This document shows positions 1 to 13,600 of a stretch of DNA of 64,000 nt, piece after piece; position 1 is the first letter of the stretch; the number at the start of each line of letters is the position of its first letter. The translations under genes were made by a program, and so were the position numbers. The notes under the pieces were generated by a model. It did no database searches, was not told the origin of the DNA, and saw nothing but the letters and a program-made list of their open reading frames with translations. The stretch is from Limnomonas spitsbergensis (lineage: Eukaryota; Chlorophyta; Chlorophyceae; Chlamydomonadales): the NCBI GenBank assembly GCA_037349105.1, contig JAYJMM010000009.1, forward strand, positions 3,203,001 to 3,267,000. Direction: 5' to 3'.

Positions 1-245
1 ATAATCATATTGAAGTGTGAGAGGGCAGGATCTGGCTAAGTAGCAGTCTAGGGGATAGTGTGAGGGGATAGTGTGAAGGCATGGTGGGAGGGGAAAGTGT
101 GAAGGGATTGTAATAATGACAAAAGCTCCATGTTGCCCCATGCAATCATCGGTAACAGCCACTCAGCACTATTGACGTGACACCTCTGCGACGTGGACAC
201 TCATTATTGCCACGTGCACATGTCAGAAAAGCCTCCTGAGCAACG
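1..245. other. Left flank of the giant minisatellite, no gene seen
   Basis: Mixed-complexity sequence without a supported gene. Positions 186-218 hold a segment (CTGCGACGTGGAC...) that reappears imperfectly at 21314-21346 on the other side of the 21 kb array, about 27 of 33 bases identical. On the minus strand the right-hand copy falls inside the proposed last exon of gene A, so the left copy may be a displaced exon edge. Confidence 0.5.
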
Positions 246-475
246 CCCTCCCCTCAGTGACACCAGGGGGTAACACCCTCCCCTCAGTGACACCAGGGGG
301 TAACACCCTCCCCTCAGTGACACCAGGGGGTAACACCCTTCCCTCAGTGACACCAGGGGGTAACACCCTCCCCTCAGTGACACCAGGGGGTAACAACCTC
401 CCCTCAGTGACACCAGGGGGTAACACCCTCCCCTCAGTGACACCAGGGGGTAACACCCTTCCCTCAGCCCCCCTC
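246..475. repeat. 30-bp minisatellite, about 7 units
   Basis: Seven nearly perfect 30-bp units (core GTGACACCAGGGGGTAACA followed by a C-rich tract). The period is a multiple of three, so both strands stay open for 70-90 codons, but the translations are pure repeat and are not genes. The array grades into the 32-bp array at about 476. Confidence 0.95.
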
Positions 476-2630
476 TCCTGAGCATCCCCCTCCCCTCAGC
501 CCCCCTCCCCTGAGCAACACCCTCCCATCAGCCCCCCTCCCCTGAGCAACACCCTCCCCTCAGTCCCCCTCTCCTAAGCAACACCCTCCCCTCAGTAACA
601 CCAGGAGGCAACACCCTCCCCTCAGCCCCCCTCCCCTGAGCAACACCGTCCCATCAGCCCCCCTTTCCTTAGCAACCCCCTCCCATCAGCCCGCCTCCCC
701 TGAGCAACACCGTCCCATCAGCCCCCCTCTCCTTAGCAACACCCTCCCATGAGCCCCCCTCTCCCCTGGACAGCACCTTACCCTCTTTCACACCAGGGAG
801 TAACACCCTCTCCTTGGCCACCCTCTCCTGAGCAACACCCTTCCATCAGCCCCCCATCCTTGAGCAACACCCTTCCATCAGACCCCCTCCCTTGAGCAAC
901 ACCCTCCCATCAGCCCCTCTCCCCTGAGCAACACCCTCCTACCATCCCCCCTTCCCTGAGCGACACCCTCCCATCAGCCCCTCTCCCCTGAGCAACACCC
1001 TCTTACCATCCCCCCTTCCCTGAGCAACACCCTCCCATCAGCCCCCCTCCCTTGAGCAACACCCTCCCATCAGCCCCCCTCCCCTGAGCAACACCCTCCC
1101 ATCAGCCCCCGTCCCCTGAGCAACACCCTTCCATCAGCCCCCCTCCCCTGAGCAACACCCTCCCCTCAGCCCCCCTCCCCTGAGCAACACCCTCCCATCA
1201 GCCCCCCTCCCCTGAGCAACACCCTCCCATCAGCCCGCCTCCCCTGAGCAACACCCTCCCATCAGCCCCCCTCCCCTGAGCAACACCCTCCTATCAGCCC
1301 CCCTCCCCTGAGCAACACCCTCCTATCAGCCCCTCTCCCCTGAGCAACACCCTCCCATCAGCCCCCCTCCCCTGAGCAACACCCTCCCATCAGCCCCTCT
1401 CCCCTGAGCAACACCCTCCCATCAGCCCCCCTCCCCTGAGCAACACCCTCCTATCAGCCCCCCTCCCCTGAGCAACACCCTCCTATCAGCCCCCCTCCCC
1501 TGAGCAACACCCTCCCATCAGCCCCCCTTCCCTGAACAACACCCTCCCATCAGCCCCCCTCCCCTGAGCAACACCCTCCCATCAGCCCCCCTCCCCTGAG
1601 CAACACCGTCCTATCAGCCCGCCTCCCCTGAGCAACACCCTCCCATCAGCCCCCCTCCCCTGAGCAACACCCTCCTATCAGCCCCCCTCCCCTGAGCAAC
1701 ACCCTCATATCAGCCCCTCTCCCCTGAGCAACACCCTCTTATCAGCCCCACTCCCCTGAGCAACACCCTCCCATCAGCCCCTCTCCCCTGAGCAACACCC
1801 TCCCATCAGCCCCCCTCCCCTGAGCAACACCCTCCCATCAGCCCCCCTCCCCTGAGCAACACCCTCCTATCAGCCCCTCTCCCCTGAGCAACACCCTCCC
1901 ATCAGCCCCCCTCCCCTGAGCAACACCCTCCCATCAGCCCCTCTCCCCTGAGCAACACCCTCCCATCAGCCCCCCTCCCCTGAGCAACACCCTCCTACCA
2001 GCCCCCCTCCCCTGAGCAACACCCTCCTATCAGCCCCCCTCCCCTGAGCAACACCCTCCCATCAGCCTGCCTCCCCTGAGCAACACCCTCCTATCAGCCC
2101 CCCTCCCCTGAGCAACACCCTCCCATCAGCCCCCCTCCCCTGAGCAACACCCTCCCATCAGCCCGCCTCCCCTGAGCAACACCCTCCCATCAGCCCCCCT
2201 CCCCTGAGCAACACCCTCCTATCAGCCCCCCTCCCCTGAGCAACACCCTCATATCAGCCCCTCTCCCCTGAGCAACACCCTTTTATCAGCCCCACTCCCC
2301 TAAGCAACACCCTCCCATCAGCCCCTCTCCCCTGAGCAACACCCTCCCATCAGCCCCCCTCCCCTGAGCAACACCCTCCCATCAGCCCCCCTCCCCTGAG
2401 CAACACCCTCCTATCAGCCCCCCTCCCCTGAGCAACACCCTCCTATCAGCCCGCCTCCCCTGAGCAACACCCTCCCATCAGCCCCCCTCCCCTGAGCAAC
2501 ACCCTCCTATCAGCCCCCCTCCCCTGAGCAACACCCTCCTATCAGCCCCCCTCCCCTGAGCAACACCCTCCCATCAGCCCCCCTTCCTTGAGCAACACCC
2601 TCCTATCAGCCCCCCCTCCCCTGAGCAACA

Positions 2631-5600
2631 CCCTGCCATCAGCCCCCCTCCCTTGAGCAACACCCTCCCATCAGGTCCCCTCCCCTGAGCAACACCTTTG
2701 CATCAGCCCCCCTCCCCCGAGCAACACCCTCCTATCAGCCCCCCTCCCCTGAGCAACACCCTCCTATCAGCCCCCCTCCCCTGAGCAACACCCTCCTATC
2801 AGCCCCCCTCCCCTGAGCAACACCCTCCTATCAGCCCCCCTCCCCTGAGCAACACCGTCCTATCAGCCCCCCTCCCCTGAGCAACACCCTCCTATCAGCC
2901 CCCCTCCCCTGAGCAACACCGTCCTATCAGCCCCCCTCCCCTGAGCAACACCCTCCCATCAGCCCCCCTCCCCTGAGCAACACCCTCCCATCAGCCCCCC
3001 TCCCCTGAGCAACACCCTCCCATCAGCCCCCCTTCCCTGAACAACACCCTCCCATCAGCCCCCCTCCCCTGAGCAACACCCTCCCATCAGCCCCCCTCCC
3101 CTGAGCAACACCGTCCTATCAGCCCGCCTCCCCTGAGCAACACCCTCCCATCAGCCCCCCTCCCCTGAGCAACACCCTCCTATCAGCCCCCCTCCCCTGA
3201 GCAACACCCTCATATCAGCCCCTCTCCCCTGAGCAACACCCTCTTATCAGCCCCCCTCCCCTGAGCAACACCCTCCCATCAGCCCCTCTCCCCTGAGCAA
3301 CACCCTCCCATCAGCCCCCCTCCCCTGAGCAACACCCTCCCATCAGCCCCCCTCCCCTGAGCAACACCCTCCTATCAGCCCCTCTCCCCTGAGCAACACC
3401 CTCCCATCAGCCCCCCTCCCCTGAGCAACACCCTCCCATCAGCCCCTCTCCCCTGAGCAACACCCTCCCATCAGCCCCCCTCCCCTGAGCAACACCCTCC
3501 TACCAGCCCCCCTCCCCTGAGCAACACCCTCCTATCAGCCCCCCTCCCCTGAGCAACACCCTCCCATCAGCCTGCCTCCCCTGAGCAACACCCTCCTATC
3601 AGCCCCCCTCCCCTGAGCAACACCCTCCCATCAGCCCCCCTCCCCTTAGCAACACCCTCCCATCAGCCCGCCTCCCCTGAGCAACACCCTCCCATCAGCC
3701 CCCCTCCCCTGAGCAACACCCTCCCATCAGCCCCCCTCCCCTGAGCAACACCCTCATATCAGCCCCTCTCCCCTGAGCAACACCCTTTTATCAGCCCCAC
3801 TCCCCTAAGCAACACCCTCCCATCAGCCCCTCTCCCCTGAGCAACACCCTCCCATCAGCCCCCCTCCCCTGAGCAACACCCTCCCATCAGCCCCCCTCCC
3901 CTGAGCAACACCCTCCTATCAGCCCCCCTCCCCAGAGCAACACCCTCCTATCAGCCCGCCTCCCCTGAGCAACACCCTCCCATCAGCCCCCCTCCCCTGA
4001 GCAACACCCTCCTATCAGCCCCCCTCCCCTGAGCAACACCCTCCTATCAGCCCCCCTCCCCTGAGCAACACCCTCCCATCAGCCCCCCTTCCTTGAGCAA
4101 CACCCTCCTATCAGCCCCCCCTCCCCTGAGCAACACCCTGCCATCAGCCCCCCTCCCTTGAGCAACACCCTCCCATCAGGTCCCCTCCCCTGAGCAACAC
4201 CTTTGCATCAGCCCCCCTCCCCCGAGCAACACCCTCCTATCAGCCCCCCTCCCCTGAGCAACACCCTCCTATCAGCCCCCCTCCCCTGAGCAACACCCTC
4301 CTATCAGCCCCCCTCCCCTGAGCAACACCCTCCTATCAGCCCCCCTCCCCTGAGCAACACCGTCCTATCAGCCCCCCTCCCCTGAGCAACACCCTCCTAT
4401 CAGCCCCCCTCCCCTGAGCAACACCCTCCTATCAGCCCCCCTCCCCTGAGCAACACCGTCCTATCAGCCCCCCTCCCCTGAGCAACACCCTCCTATCAGC
4501 CCCCCTCCCCTGAGCAACACCGTCCTATCAGCCCCCCTCCCCTGAGCAACACCCTCCCATCAGCCCCCCTCCCCTGACCAACACCCTCCCATCAGCCCCC
4601 CTCCCCTGAGCAACACCCTCCCATCAGCCCCCCTTCCCTGAACAACACCCTCCCATCAGCCCCCCTCCCCTGAGCAACACCCTCCCATCAGCCCCCCTCC
4701 CCTGAGCAACACCGTCCTATCAGCCCGCCTCCCCTGAGCAACACCCTCCCATCAGCCCCCCTCCCCTGAGCAACACCCTCCTATCAGCCCCCCTCCCCTG
4801 AGCAACACCCTCATATCAGCCCCTCTCCCCTGAGCAACACCCTCTTATCAGCCCCCCTCCCCTGAGCAACACCCTCCCATCAGCCCCTCTCCCCTGAGCA
4901 ACACCCTCCCATCAGCCCCCCTCCCCTGAGCAACACCCTCCCATCAGCCCCCCTCCCCTGAGCAACACCCTCCTATCAGCCCCTCTCCCCTGAGCAACAC
5001 CCTCCCATCAGCCCCCCTCCCCTGAGCAACACCCTCCCATCAGCCCCTCTCCCCTGAGCAACACCCTCCCATCAGCCCCCCTCCCCTGAGCAACACCCTC
5101 CTACCAGCCCCCCTCCCCTGAGCAACACCCTCCTATCAGCCCCCCTCCCCTGAGCAACACCCTCCCATCAGCCTGCCTCCCCTGAGCAACACCCTCCTAT
5201 CAGCCCCCCTCCCCTGAGCAACACCCTCCCATCAGCCCCCCTCCCCTTAGCAACACCCTCCCATCAGCCCGCCTCCCCTGAGCAACACCCTCCCATCAGC
5301 CCCCCTCCCCTGAGCAACACCCTCCCATCAGCCCCCCTCCCCTGAGCAACACCCTCATATCAGCCCCTCTCCCCTGAGCAACACCCTTTTATCAGCCCCA
5401 CTCCCCTAAGCAACACCCTCCCATCAGCCCCTCTCCCCTGAGCAACACCCTCCCATCAGCCCCCCTCCCCTGAGCAACACCCTCCCATCAGCCCCCCTCC
5501 CCTGAGCAACACCCTCCTATCAGCCCCCCTCCCCAGAGCAACACCCTCCTATCAGCCCGCCTCCCCTGAGCAACACCCTCCCATCAGCCCCCCTCCCCTG

Positions 5601-5830
5601 AGCAACACCCTCCTATCAGCCCCCCTCCCCTGAGCAACACCCTCCTATCAGCCCCCCTCCCCTGAGCAACACCCTCCCATCAGCCCCCCTTCCTTGAGCA
5701 ACACCCTCCTATCAGCCCCCCCTCCCCTGAGCAACACCCTGCCATCAGCCCCCCTCCCTTGAGCAACACCCTCCCATCAGGTCCCCTCCCCTGAGCAACA
5801 CCTTTGCATCAGCCCCCCTCCCCCGAGCAA
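2631..5830. repeat. Higher-order repeat, about 1.5-1.6 kb, within the 32-bp array
   Basis: The rare marker CCCTGCCATC next to a CCCATCAGGTCCC unit and a CCTTTGCATC unit occurs at 2631, 4136 and 5737. The spacing is 1505 and 1601 bp, that is 47 and 50 units plus one extra base. Long runs of variant units between the markers agree, so blocks of dozens of units were duplicated together. Confidence 0.85.
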
Positions 5831-7669
5831 CACCCTCCTATCAGCCCCCCTCCCCTGAGCAACACCCTCCTATCAGCCCCCCTCCCCTGAGCAACACCCT
5901 CCTATCAGCCCCCCTCCCCTGAGCAACACCCTCCTATCAGCCCCCCTCCCCTGAGCAACACCGTCCTATCAGCCCCCCTCCCCTGAGCAACACCCTCCTA
6001 TCAGCCCCCCTCCCCTGAGCAACACCGTCCTATCAGCCCCCCTCCCCTGAGCAACACCCTCCCATCAGCCCCCCTCCCCTGAGCAACACCCTCCCATCAG
6101 CCCCCCTCCCCTGAGCAACACCCTCCTATCAGCCCGCCTCCCCTGAGCAACACCCTCCTATCAGCCCCCCTCCCCTGACCAACACCTTTGCATCAGCCCC
6201 CCTTCCCTGAGCAACACCCTCCCATCAGCCCCCCTCCCCTGAGCAACACCTTTGCATCAGCCCCCCTCCCCTGAGCAACACCCTCCCATCAGCCCCCCTC
6301 CCCTGAGCAACACCGTCCTATCAGCCCCCCTCCCCTGAGCAACACCCTCCCATCAGCCCCCCTCCCCTGAGCAACACCCTCCTATCAGCCCCCCTCCCCT
6401 GAGCAACACCCTCCCATCAGCCCCCCTTCCCTTGAGCAACACCCTCCTATCAGCCCCCCTCCCCTGAGCAACACCCTCCCATCAGCCCCCCTCCCCTGAG
6501 CAACACCCTCCCATCAGCCCCCCTCCCCTGAGCAACACCGTCCTATCAGCCTCCCTCCCCTGAGTAACACCCTCCCATCAGCCCGCCTCCCCTGAGCAAC
6601 ACCCTCCTATCAGCCCCCCTCCCCTGAGCAACACCCTCCTATCAGCCCCCCTCCCCTGAGCAACACCCTCCCATCAGCCCCCCTCCCCTGAGCAATACCC
6701 TCCTATCAGCCCCCCTCCCCTGAGCAACACCCTCCTATCAGCCCCCCTCCCCTGAGCAACACCCTGCCATCAGCCCCCCTCCCCTGAGCAACACCCTCCC
6801 ATCAGCCCCCCTCCCCTGAGCAACACCCTCCTATCAGCTCGCCTCCCCTGAGCAACACCCTCCTATCAGCCCCCCTCCCCTGAGCAAAACCTTTGCATCA
6901 GCCCCCCTCCCCTGAACAACACCTTTGCATCAGCCCCCCTCCCCTGAGCAACACCTTTGAATCAGCCCCCCTCCCCTGAGCAACACCCTCCCAACAGCCC
7001 CCTTCCCTTGAGCAACACCCTCCCATCAGCCCCCCTCCCCTGAGCAACACCCTCCTATCAGCCCCCCTCCCCTGAGCAACATCCTCCTATCAGCCCCCCT
7101 CCCCTGAGCAACACCTTTGCATCAGCCCCCCTCCCCCGAGCAACACCCTCCTATCAGCCCCCCTCCCCTGAGCAACACCCTCCTATCAGCCCCCCCTCCC
7201 CTGAGCAACACCCTGCCATCAGCTCCCCTCCCCTGAGCAACACCCTCCCATCAGCCCCCCTCCCCTGAGCAACACCCTCCTATCAGCCCGCCTCCCCTGA
7301 GCAACACCCTCCCATCAGCCCCCCTCCCCTGAGCAACACCCTCCTATCAGCCTGCCTCTTCTGAGCAACACCCTCCTATCAGCCCCCCTCCCCTGAGCAA
7401 CACCTTTGCATCAGCCCCCCTCCCCTGAGCAACACCTTTGCATCAGCCCCCCTCCCCTGAACAACACCTTTGCATCAGCCCCCCTCCCTTGAACAACACC
7501 TTTGCATCAGCCCCCCTCCCCTGAACAACACCTTTGCATCAGCCCCCCTCCCTTGAACAACACCTTTGCATCAACCCCCCTCCCCTGAACAACACCTTTG
7601 CATCAGCCCCCCTCCCTTGAGCAACACCTTTGCATCAGCCCCCCTCCCTTGAACAACACCTTTGCATCA

Positions 7670-10600
7670 GCCCCCCCCCCCCTGAGCAACACCCTGCCAT
7701 CAGCCCCCCTCCCCTGAGCAACACCCTCCCATCAGCCCCCCTCCCCTGAGCAACACCCTCCTATCAGCCCGCCTCCCCTGAGCAACACCCTCCCATCAGC
7801 CCCCCTCCCCTGAGCAACACCCTCCTATCAGCCCGCCTCTTCTGAGCAACACCCTCCTATCAGCCCCCCTCCCCTGAGCAACACCTTTGCATCAGCCCCC
7901 CTCCCCTGAGCAACACCTTTGCATCAGCCCCCCTCCCCTGAACAACACCTTTGCATCAGCCCCCCTCCCTTGAACAACACCTTTGCATCAGCCCCCCTCC
8001 CCTGAGCAACACCTTTGCATCAGCCCCCCTCCCTTGAACAACACCTTTGCATCAACCCCCCTCCCCTGAACAACACCTTTGCATCAGCCCCCCTCCCTTG
8101 AGCAACACCTTTGCATCAGCCCCCCTCCCCTGAGCATCACCTTTGCATCAGCCCCCCTCCCCTGAACATCACCTTTGCATCGCCCCCCTCCCCTGAACAT
8201 CACCTTTGCATCAGCACCCCTCCCTTGAGCAACACCTTTGCATCAGCCCCCCTCCCCTGAACATCACCTTTGCATCAGCACCCCTCCCTTTAGCAACACC
8301 TTTGCATCAGCCCCCCTCCCCTGAACAACACCTTTGCATCAGCCCCCCTCCCCTGAACATCACCTTTGCATCAGCCCCCCTCCCCTGAACAACACCTTTG
8401 CATCAGCCCCCCTCCCTTGAGCAACACCTTTGCATCAGCCCCCCTCCCTTGAGCAACACCTTTGCATCAGCCCCCCTCCCCTGAGCAACACCTTTGCATC
8501 AGCCCCCCTCCCTTGAACAACACCTTTGCATCAGCCCCCCTCCCCTGAACAACACCTTTGCATCAGCCCCCCTCCCTTGAGCAACACCTTTGCATCAGCC
8601 CCCCTCCCTTGAACAACACCTTTGCATCAGCCCCCCTCCCCTGAGCAACACCTTTGCATCAGCCCCCCTCCCCTGAGCAACACCTTTGCATCAGCCCCCC
8701 TCCCCTGAACAACACCTTTGCATCAGCCCCCCTCCCTTGAACAACACCTTTGCATCAGCCCCCCTCCCCTGAACAACACCTTTGCATCAGCCCCCCTCCC
8801 TTGAACAACACCTTTGCATCAGCCCCCCTCCCCTGAACAACACCTTTGCATCAGCCCCCCTCCCTTGAGCAACACCTTTGCATCAGCCCCCCTCCCCTGA
8901 GCAACACCTTTGCATCAGCCCCCCTCCCCTGAGCAACACCTTTGCATCAGCCCCCCTCCCTTGAGCAACACCTTTGCATCAGCCCCCCTCCCCTGAGCAA
9001 CACCTTTGCATCAGCCCCCCTCCCCTGAGCAACACCTTTGCATCAGCCCCCCTCCCCTGAATAACACCTTTGCATCAGCCCCCCTCCCTTGAGCAACACC
9101 TTTGCATCAGCCCCCCCCCCCCCCCCTGAGCAACACCTTTGCATCAGCCCCCCTCCCCTGAGCAACACCTTTGCATCAGCCCCCCTCCCTTGAGCAACAC
9201 CTTTGCATCAGCCCCCCTCCCCTGAGCAACACCTTTGCATCAGCCCCCCTCCCCTGAGCAACACCTTTGCATCAGCCCCCCTCCCCTGAACAACACCTTT
9301 GCATCAGCCCCCCTCCCCTGAGCAACACCTTTGCATCAGCCCCCCCCCCCCCCCCCCTGAGCAACACCTTTGCATCAGCCCCCCTCCCTTGAGCAACACC
9401 TTTGCATCAGCCCCCCTCCCCTGAACAACACCTTTGCATCAGCCCCCCTCCCCTGAGCAACACCTTTGCATCAGCCCCCCTCCCTTGAGCAACACCTTTG
9501 CATCAGCCCCCCTCCCCTGAGCAACACCTTTGCATCAGCCCCCCTCCCCTGAGCAACACCCTCCCATCAGCCCCCCTCCCCTGAACAACACCTTTGCATC
9601 AGCCCCCCTCCCTTGAGCAACACCTTTGCATCAGCCCCCCTCCCTTGAGCAACACCTTTGCATCAGCCCCCCTCCCTTGAGCAACACCTTTGCATCAGCC
9701 CCCCTCCCCTGAACAACACCTTTGCATCAGCCCCCCTCCCTTGAACAACACCTTTGCATCAACCCCCCTCCCCTGAACAACACCTTTGCATCAGCCCCCC
9801 TCCCTTGAGCAACACCTTTGCATCAGCCCCCCTCCCTTGAACAACACCTTTGCATCAGCCCCCCCCCCCCCCCCCCCCCTGAGCAACACCCTGCCATCAG
9901 CCCCCCTCCCCTGAGCAACACCCTCCCATCAGCCCCCCTCCCCTGAGCAACACCCTCCCATCAGCCCCCCTCCCCTGAGCAACACCCTCCTATCAGCCCG
10001 CCTCTTCTGAGCAACACCCTCCTATCAGCCCCCCTCCCCTGAGCAACACCTTTGCATCAGCCCCCCTCCCCTGAACAACACCTTTGCATCAGCCCCCCTC
10101 CCCTGAGCAACACCTTTGCATCAGCCCCCCTCCCCTGAACAACACCTTTGCATCAGCCCCCCTCCCCTGAACAACACCTTTGCATCAGCCCCCCTCCCTT
10201 GAACAACACCTTTGCATCAGCCCCCCTCCCTTGAGCAACACCTTTGCATCAGCCCCCCTCCCCTGAGCAACACCTTTGCATCAGCCCCCCTCCCCTGAGC
10301 AACACCTTTGCATCAGCCCCCCTCCCCTGAGCAACACCTTTGCATCAGCCCCCCTCCCTTGAACAACACCTTTGCATCAGCCCCCCTCCCCTGAACAACA
10401 CCTTTGCATCAGCCCCCCTCCCATGAGCAACACCTTTGCATCAGCCCCCCTCCCTTGAGCAACACCATTGCATCAGCCCCCTTCCCCTGAACAACACCTT
10501 TGCATCAGCCCCCCTCCCTTGAGCAACACCTTTGCATCAGCCCCCCTCCCCTGAGCAACACCTTTGCATCAGCCCCCCTCCCCTGAGCAACAGCTTTGCA

Positions 10601-13600
10601 TCAGCCCCCCTCCCCTGAACATCACCTTTGCATCAGCCCCCCTCCCCTGAACATCACCTTTGCATCAGCACCCCTCCCTTGAGCAACACCTATGCATCAG
10701 CCCCCCTCCCCTGAGCAACACCTTTGCATCAGCCCCCCTCCCTTGAGCAACACCTTTGCATCAGCCCCCCTCCCCTGAGCAACACCTTTGCATCAGCCCC
10801 CCTCCCCTGAACAACACCTTTGCATCATCCCCCCTCCCCTGAACAACACCTTTGCATCAGCCCCCCTCCCATGAGCAACACCTTTGCATCAGCCCCCCTC
10901 CCCTGAACAACACCTTTGCATGAGCCCCCCTCCCTTGAGCAACACCTTTGCATCAGCCCCCTTCCCCTGAACAACACCTTTGCATCAGCCCCCCTCCCTT
11001 GAGCAACACCTTTGCATCAGCCCCCCTCCCCTGAGCAACACCTTTGCATCAGCCCCCCTCCCTTGAGCAACACCTTTGCATCAGCCCCCCTCCCTTGAGC
11101 AACACCTTTGCATCAGCCCCCCTCCCTTGAGCAACACCTTTGCATCAGCCCCCCTCCCCTGAGCAACAGCTTTGCATCAGCCCCCCTCCCTTGAGCAACA
11201 CCTTTGCATCAGCCCCCCCCCCCCCCCCCTGAGCAACACCCTGCCATCAGCCCCCCTCCCCTGAGCAACACCCTCCCATCAGCCCCCCTCCCCTGAGCAA
11301 CACCCTCCTATCAGCCCGCCTCCCCTGAGCAACACCCTCCCATCAGCCCCCCTCCCCTGAGCAACACCCTCCTATCAGCCCGCCTCTTCTGAGCAACACC
11401 CTCCTATCAGCCCCCCTCCCCTGAGCAACACCTTTGCATCAGCCCCCCTCCCCTGAACAACACCTTTGCATCAGCCCCCCTCCCCTGAGCAACACCTTTG
11501 CATCAGCCCCCCTCCCCTGAGCATCACCTTTGCATCAGCCCCCCTCCCCTGAACAACACCTTTGCATCAGCCCCCCTCCCTTGAACAACACCTTTGCATC
11601 AGCCCCCCTCCCTTGAGCAACACCTTTGCATCAGCCCCCCTCCCCTGAGCAACACCCTCCTATCAGCCCCCCTCCCCTGAGCAACACCTTTGCATCAGCC
11701 CCCCTCCCCTGAACAACACCTTTGCATCAGCCCCCCTCCCCTGAGCAACACCTTTGCATCAGCCCCCCTCCCCTGAACAACACCTTTGCATCAGCCCCCC
11801 TCCCCTGAACAACACCTTTGCATCAGCCCCCCTCCCTTGAACAACACCTTTGCATCAGCCCCCCTCCCTTGAACAACACCTTTGCATCAGCCCCCCTCCC
11901 TTGAGCAACACCTTTGCATCAGCCCCCCTCCCCTGAGCAACACCTTTGCATCAGCCCCCCTCCCCTGAGCAACACCTTTGCATCAGCCCCCCTCCCTTGA
12001 ACAACACCTTTGCATCAGCCCCCCTCCCCTGAACAACACCTTTGCATCAGCCCCCCTCCCATGAGCAACACCTTTGCATCAGCCCCCCTCCCTTGAGCAA
12101 CACCATTGCATCAGCCCCCTTCCCCTGAACAACACCTTTGCATCAGCCCCCCTCCCTTGAGCAACACCTTTGCATCAGCCCCCCTCCCCTGAGCAACACC
12201 TTTGCATCAGCCCCCCTCCCCTGAGCAACAGCTTTGCATCAGCCCCCCTCCCCTGAACATCACCTTTGCATCAGCCCCCCTCCCCTGAACATCACCTTTG
12301 CATCAGCACCCCTCCCTTGAGCAACACCTTTGCATCAGCCCCCCTCCCCTGAGCAACACCTTTGCATCAGCCCCCCTCCCTTGAGCAACACCTTTGCATC
12401 AGCCCCCCTCCCCTGAGCAACACCTTTGCATCAGCCCCCCTCCCCTGAACAACACCTTTGCATCATCCCCCCTCCCCTGAACAACACCTTTGCATCAGCC
12501 CCCCTCCCATGAGCAACACCTTTGCATCAGCCCCCCTCCCCTGAACAACACCTTTGCATGAGCCCCCCTCCCTTGAGCAACACCTTTGCATCAGCCCCCT
12601 TCCCCTGAACAACACCTTTGCATCAGCCCCCCTCCCTTGAGCAACACCTTTGCATCAGCCCCCCTCCCCTGAGCAACACCTTTGCATCAGCCCCCCTCCC
12701 TTGAGCAACACCTTTGCATCAGCCCCCCTCCCTTGAGCAACACCTTTGCATCAGCCCCCCTCCCTTGAGCAACACCTTTGCATCAGCCCCCCTCCCCTGA
12801 GCAACAGCTTTGCATCAGCCCCCCTCCCTTGAGCAACACCTTTGCATCAGCCCCCCCCCCCCCCCTGAGCAACACCCTGCCATCAGCCCCCCTCCCCTGA
12901 GCAACACCCTCCCATCAGCCCCCCTCCCCTGAGCAACACCCTCCTATCAGCCCGCCTCCCCTGAGCAACACCCTCCCATCAGCCCCCCTCCCCTGAGCAA
13001 CACCCTCCTATCAGCCCGCCTCTTCTGAGCAACACCCTCCTATCAGCCCCCCTCCCCTGAGCAACACCTTTGCATCAGCCCCCCTCCCCTGAACAACACC
13101 TTTGCATCAGCCCCCCTCCCCTGAGCAACACCTTTGCATCAGCCCCCCTCCCCTGAGCATCACCTTTGCATCAGCCCCCCTCCCCTGAACAACACCTTTG
13201 CATCAGCCCCCCTCCCTTGAACAACACCTTTGCATCAGCCCCCCTCCCTTGAGCAACACCTTTGCATCAGCCCCCCTCCCCTGAGCAACACCTTTGCATC
13301 AGCCCCCCTCCCTTGAGCAACACCTTTGCATCAGCCCCCCTCCCCTGAGCAACACCATTGCATCAGCCCCCTTCCCCTGAACAACACCTTTGCATCAGCC
13401 CCCCTCCCCTGAACAACACCTTTGCATCAGCCCCCCTCCCATGAGCAACACCTTTGCATCAGCCCCCCTCCCTTGAACAACACCTTTGCATCAGCCCCCT
13501 TCCCCTGAACAACACCTTTGCATCAGCACCCCTCCCTTTAGCAACACCTTTGCATCAGCCCCCCTCCCCTGAACAACACCTTTGCATCAGCTCCCCTCCC

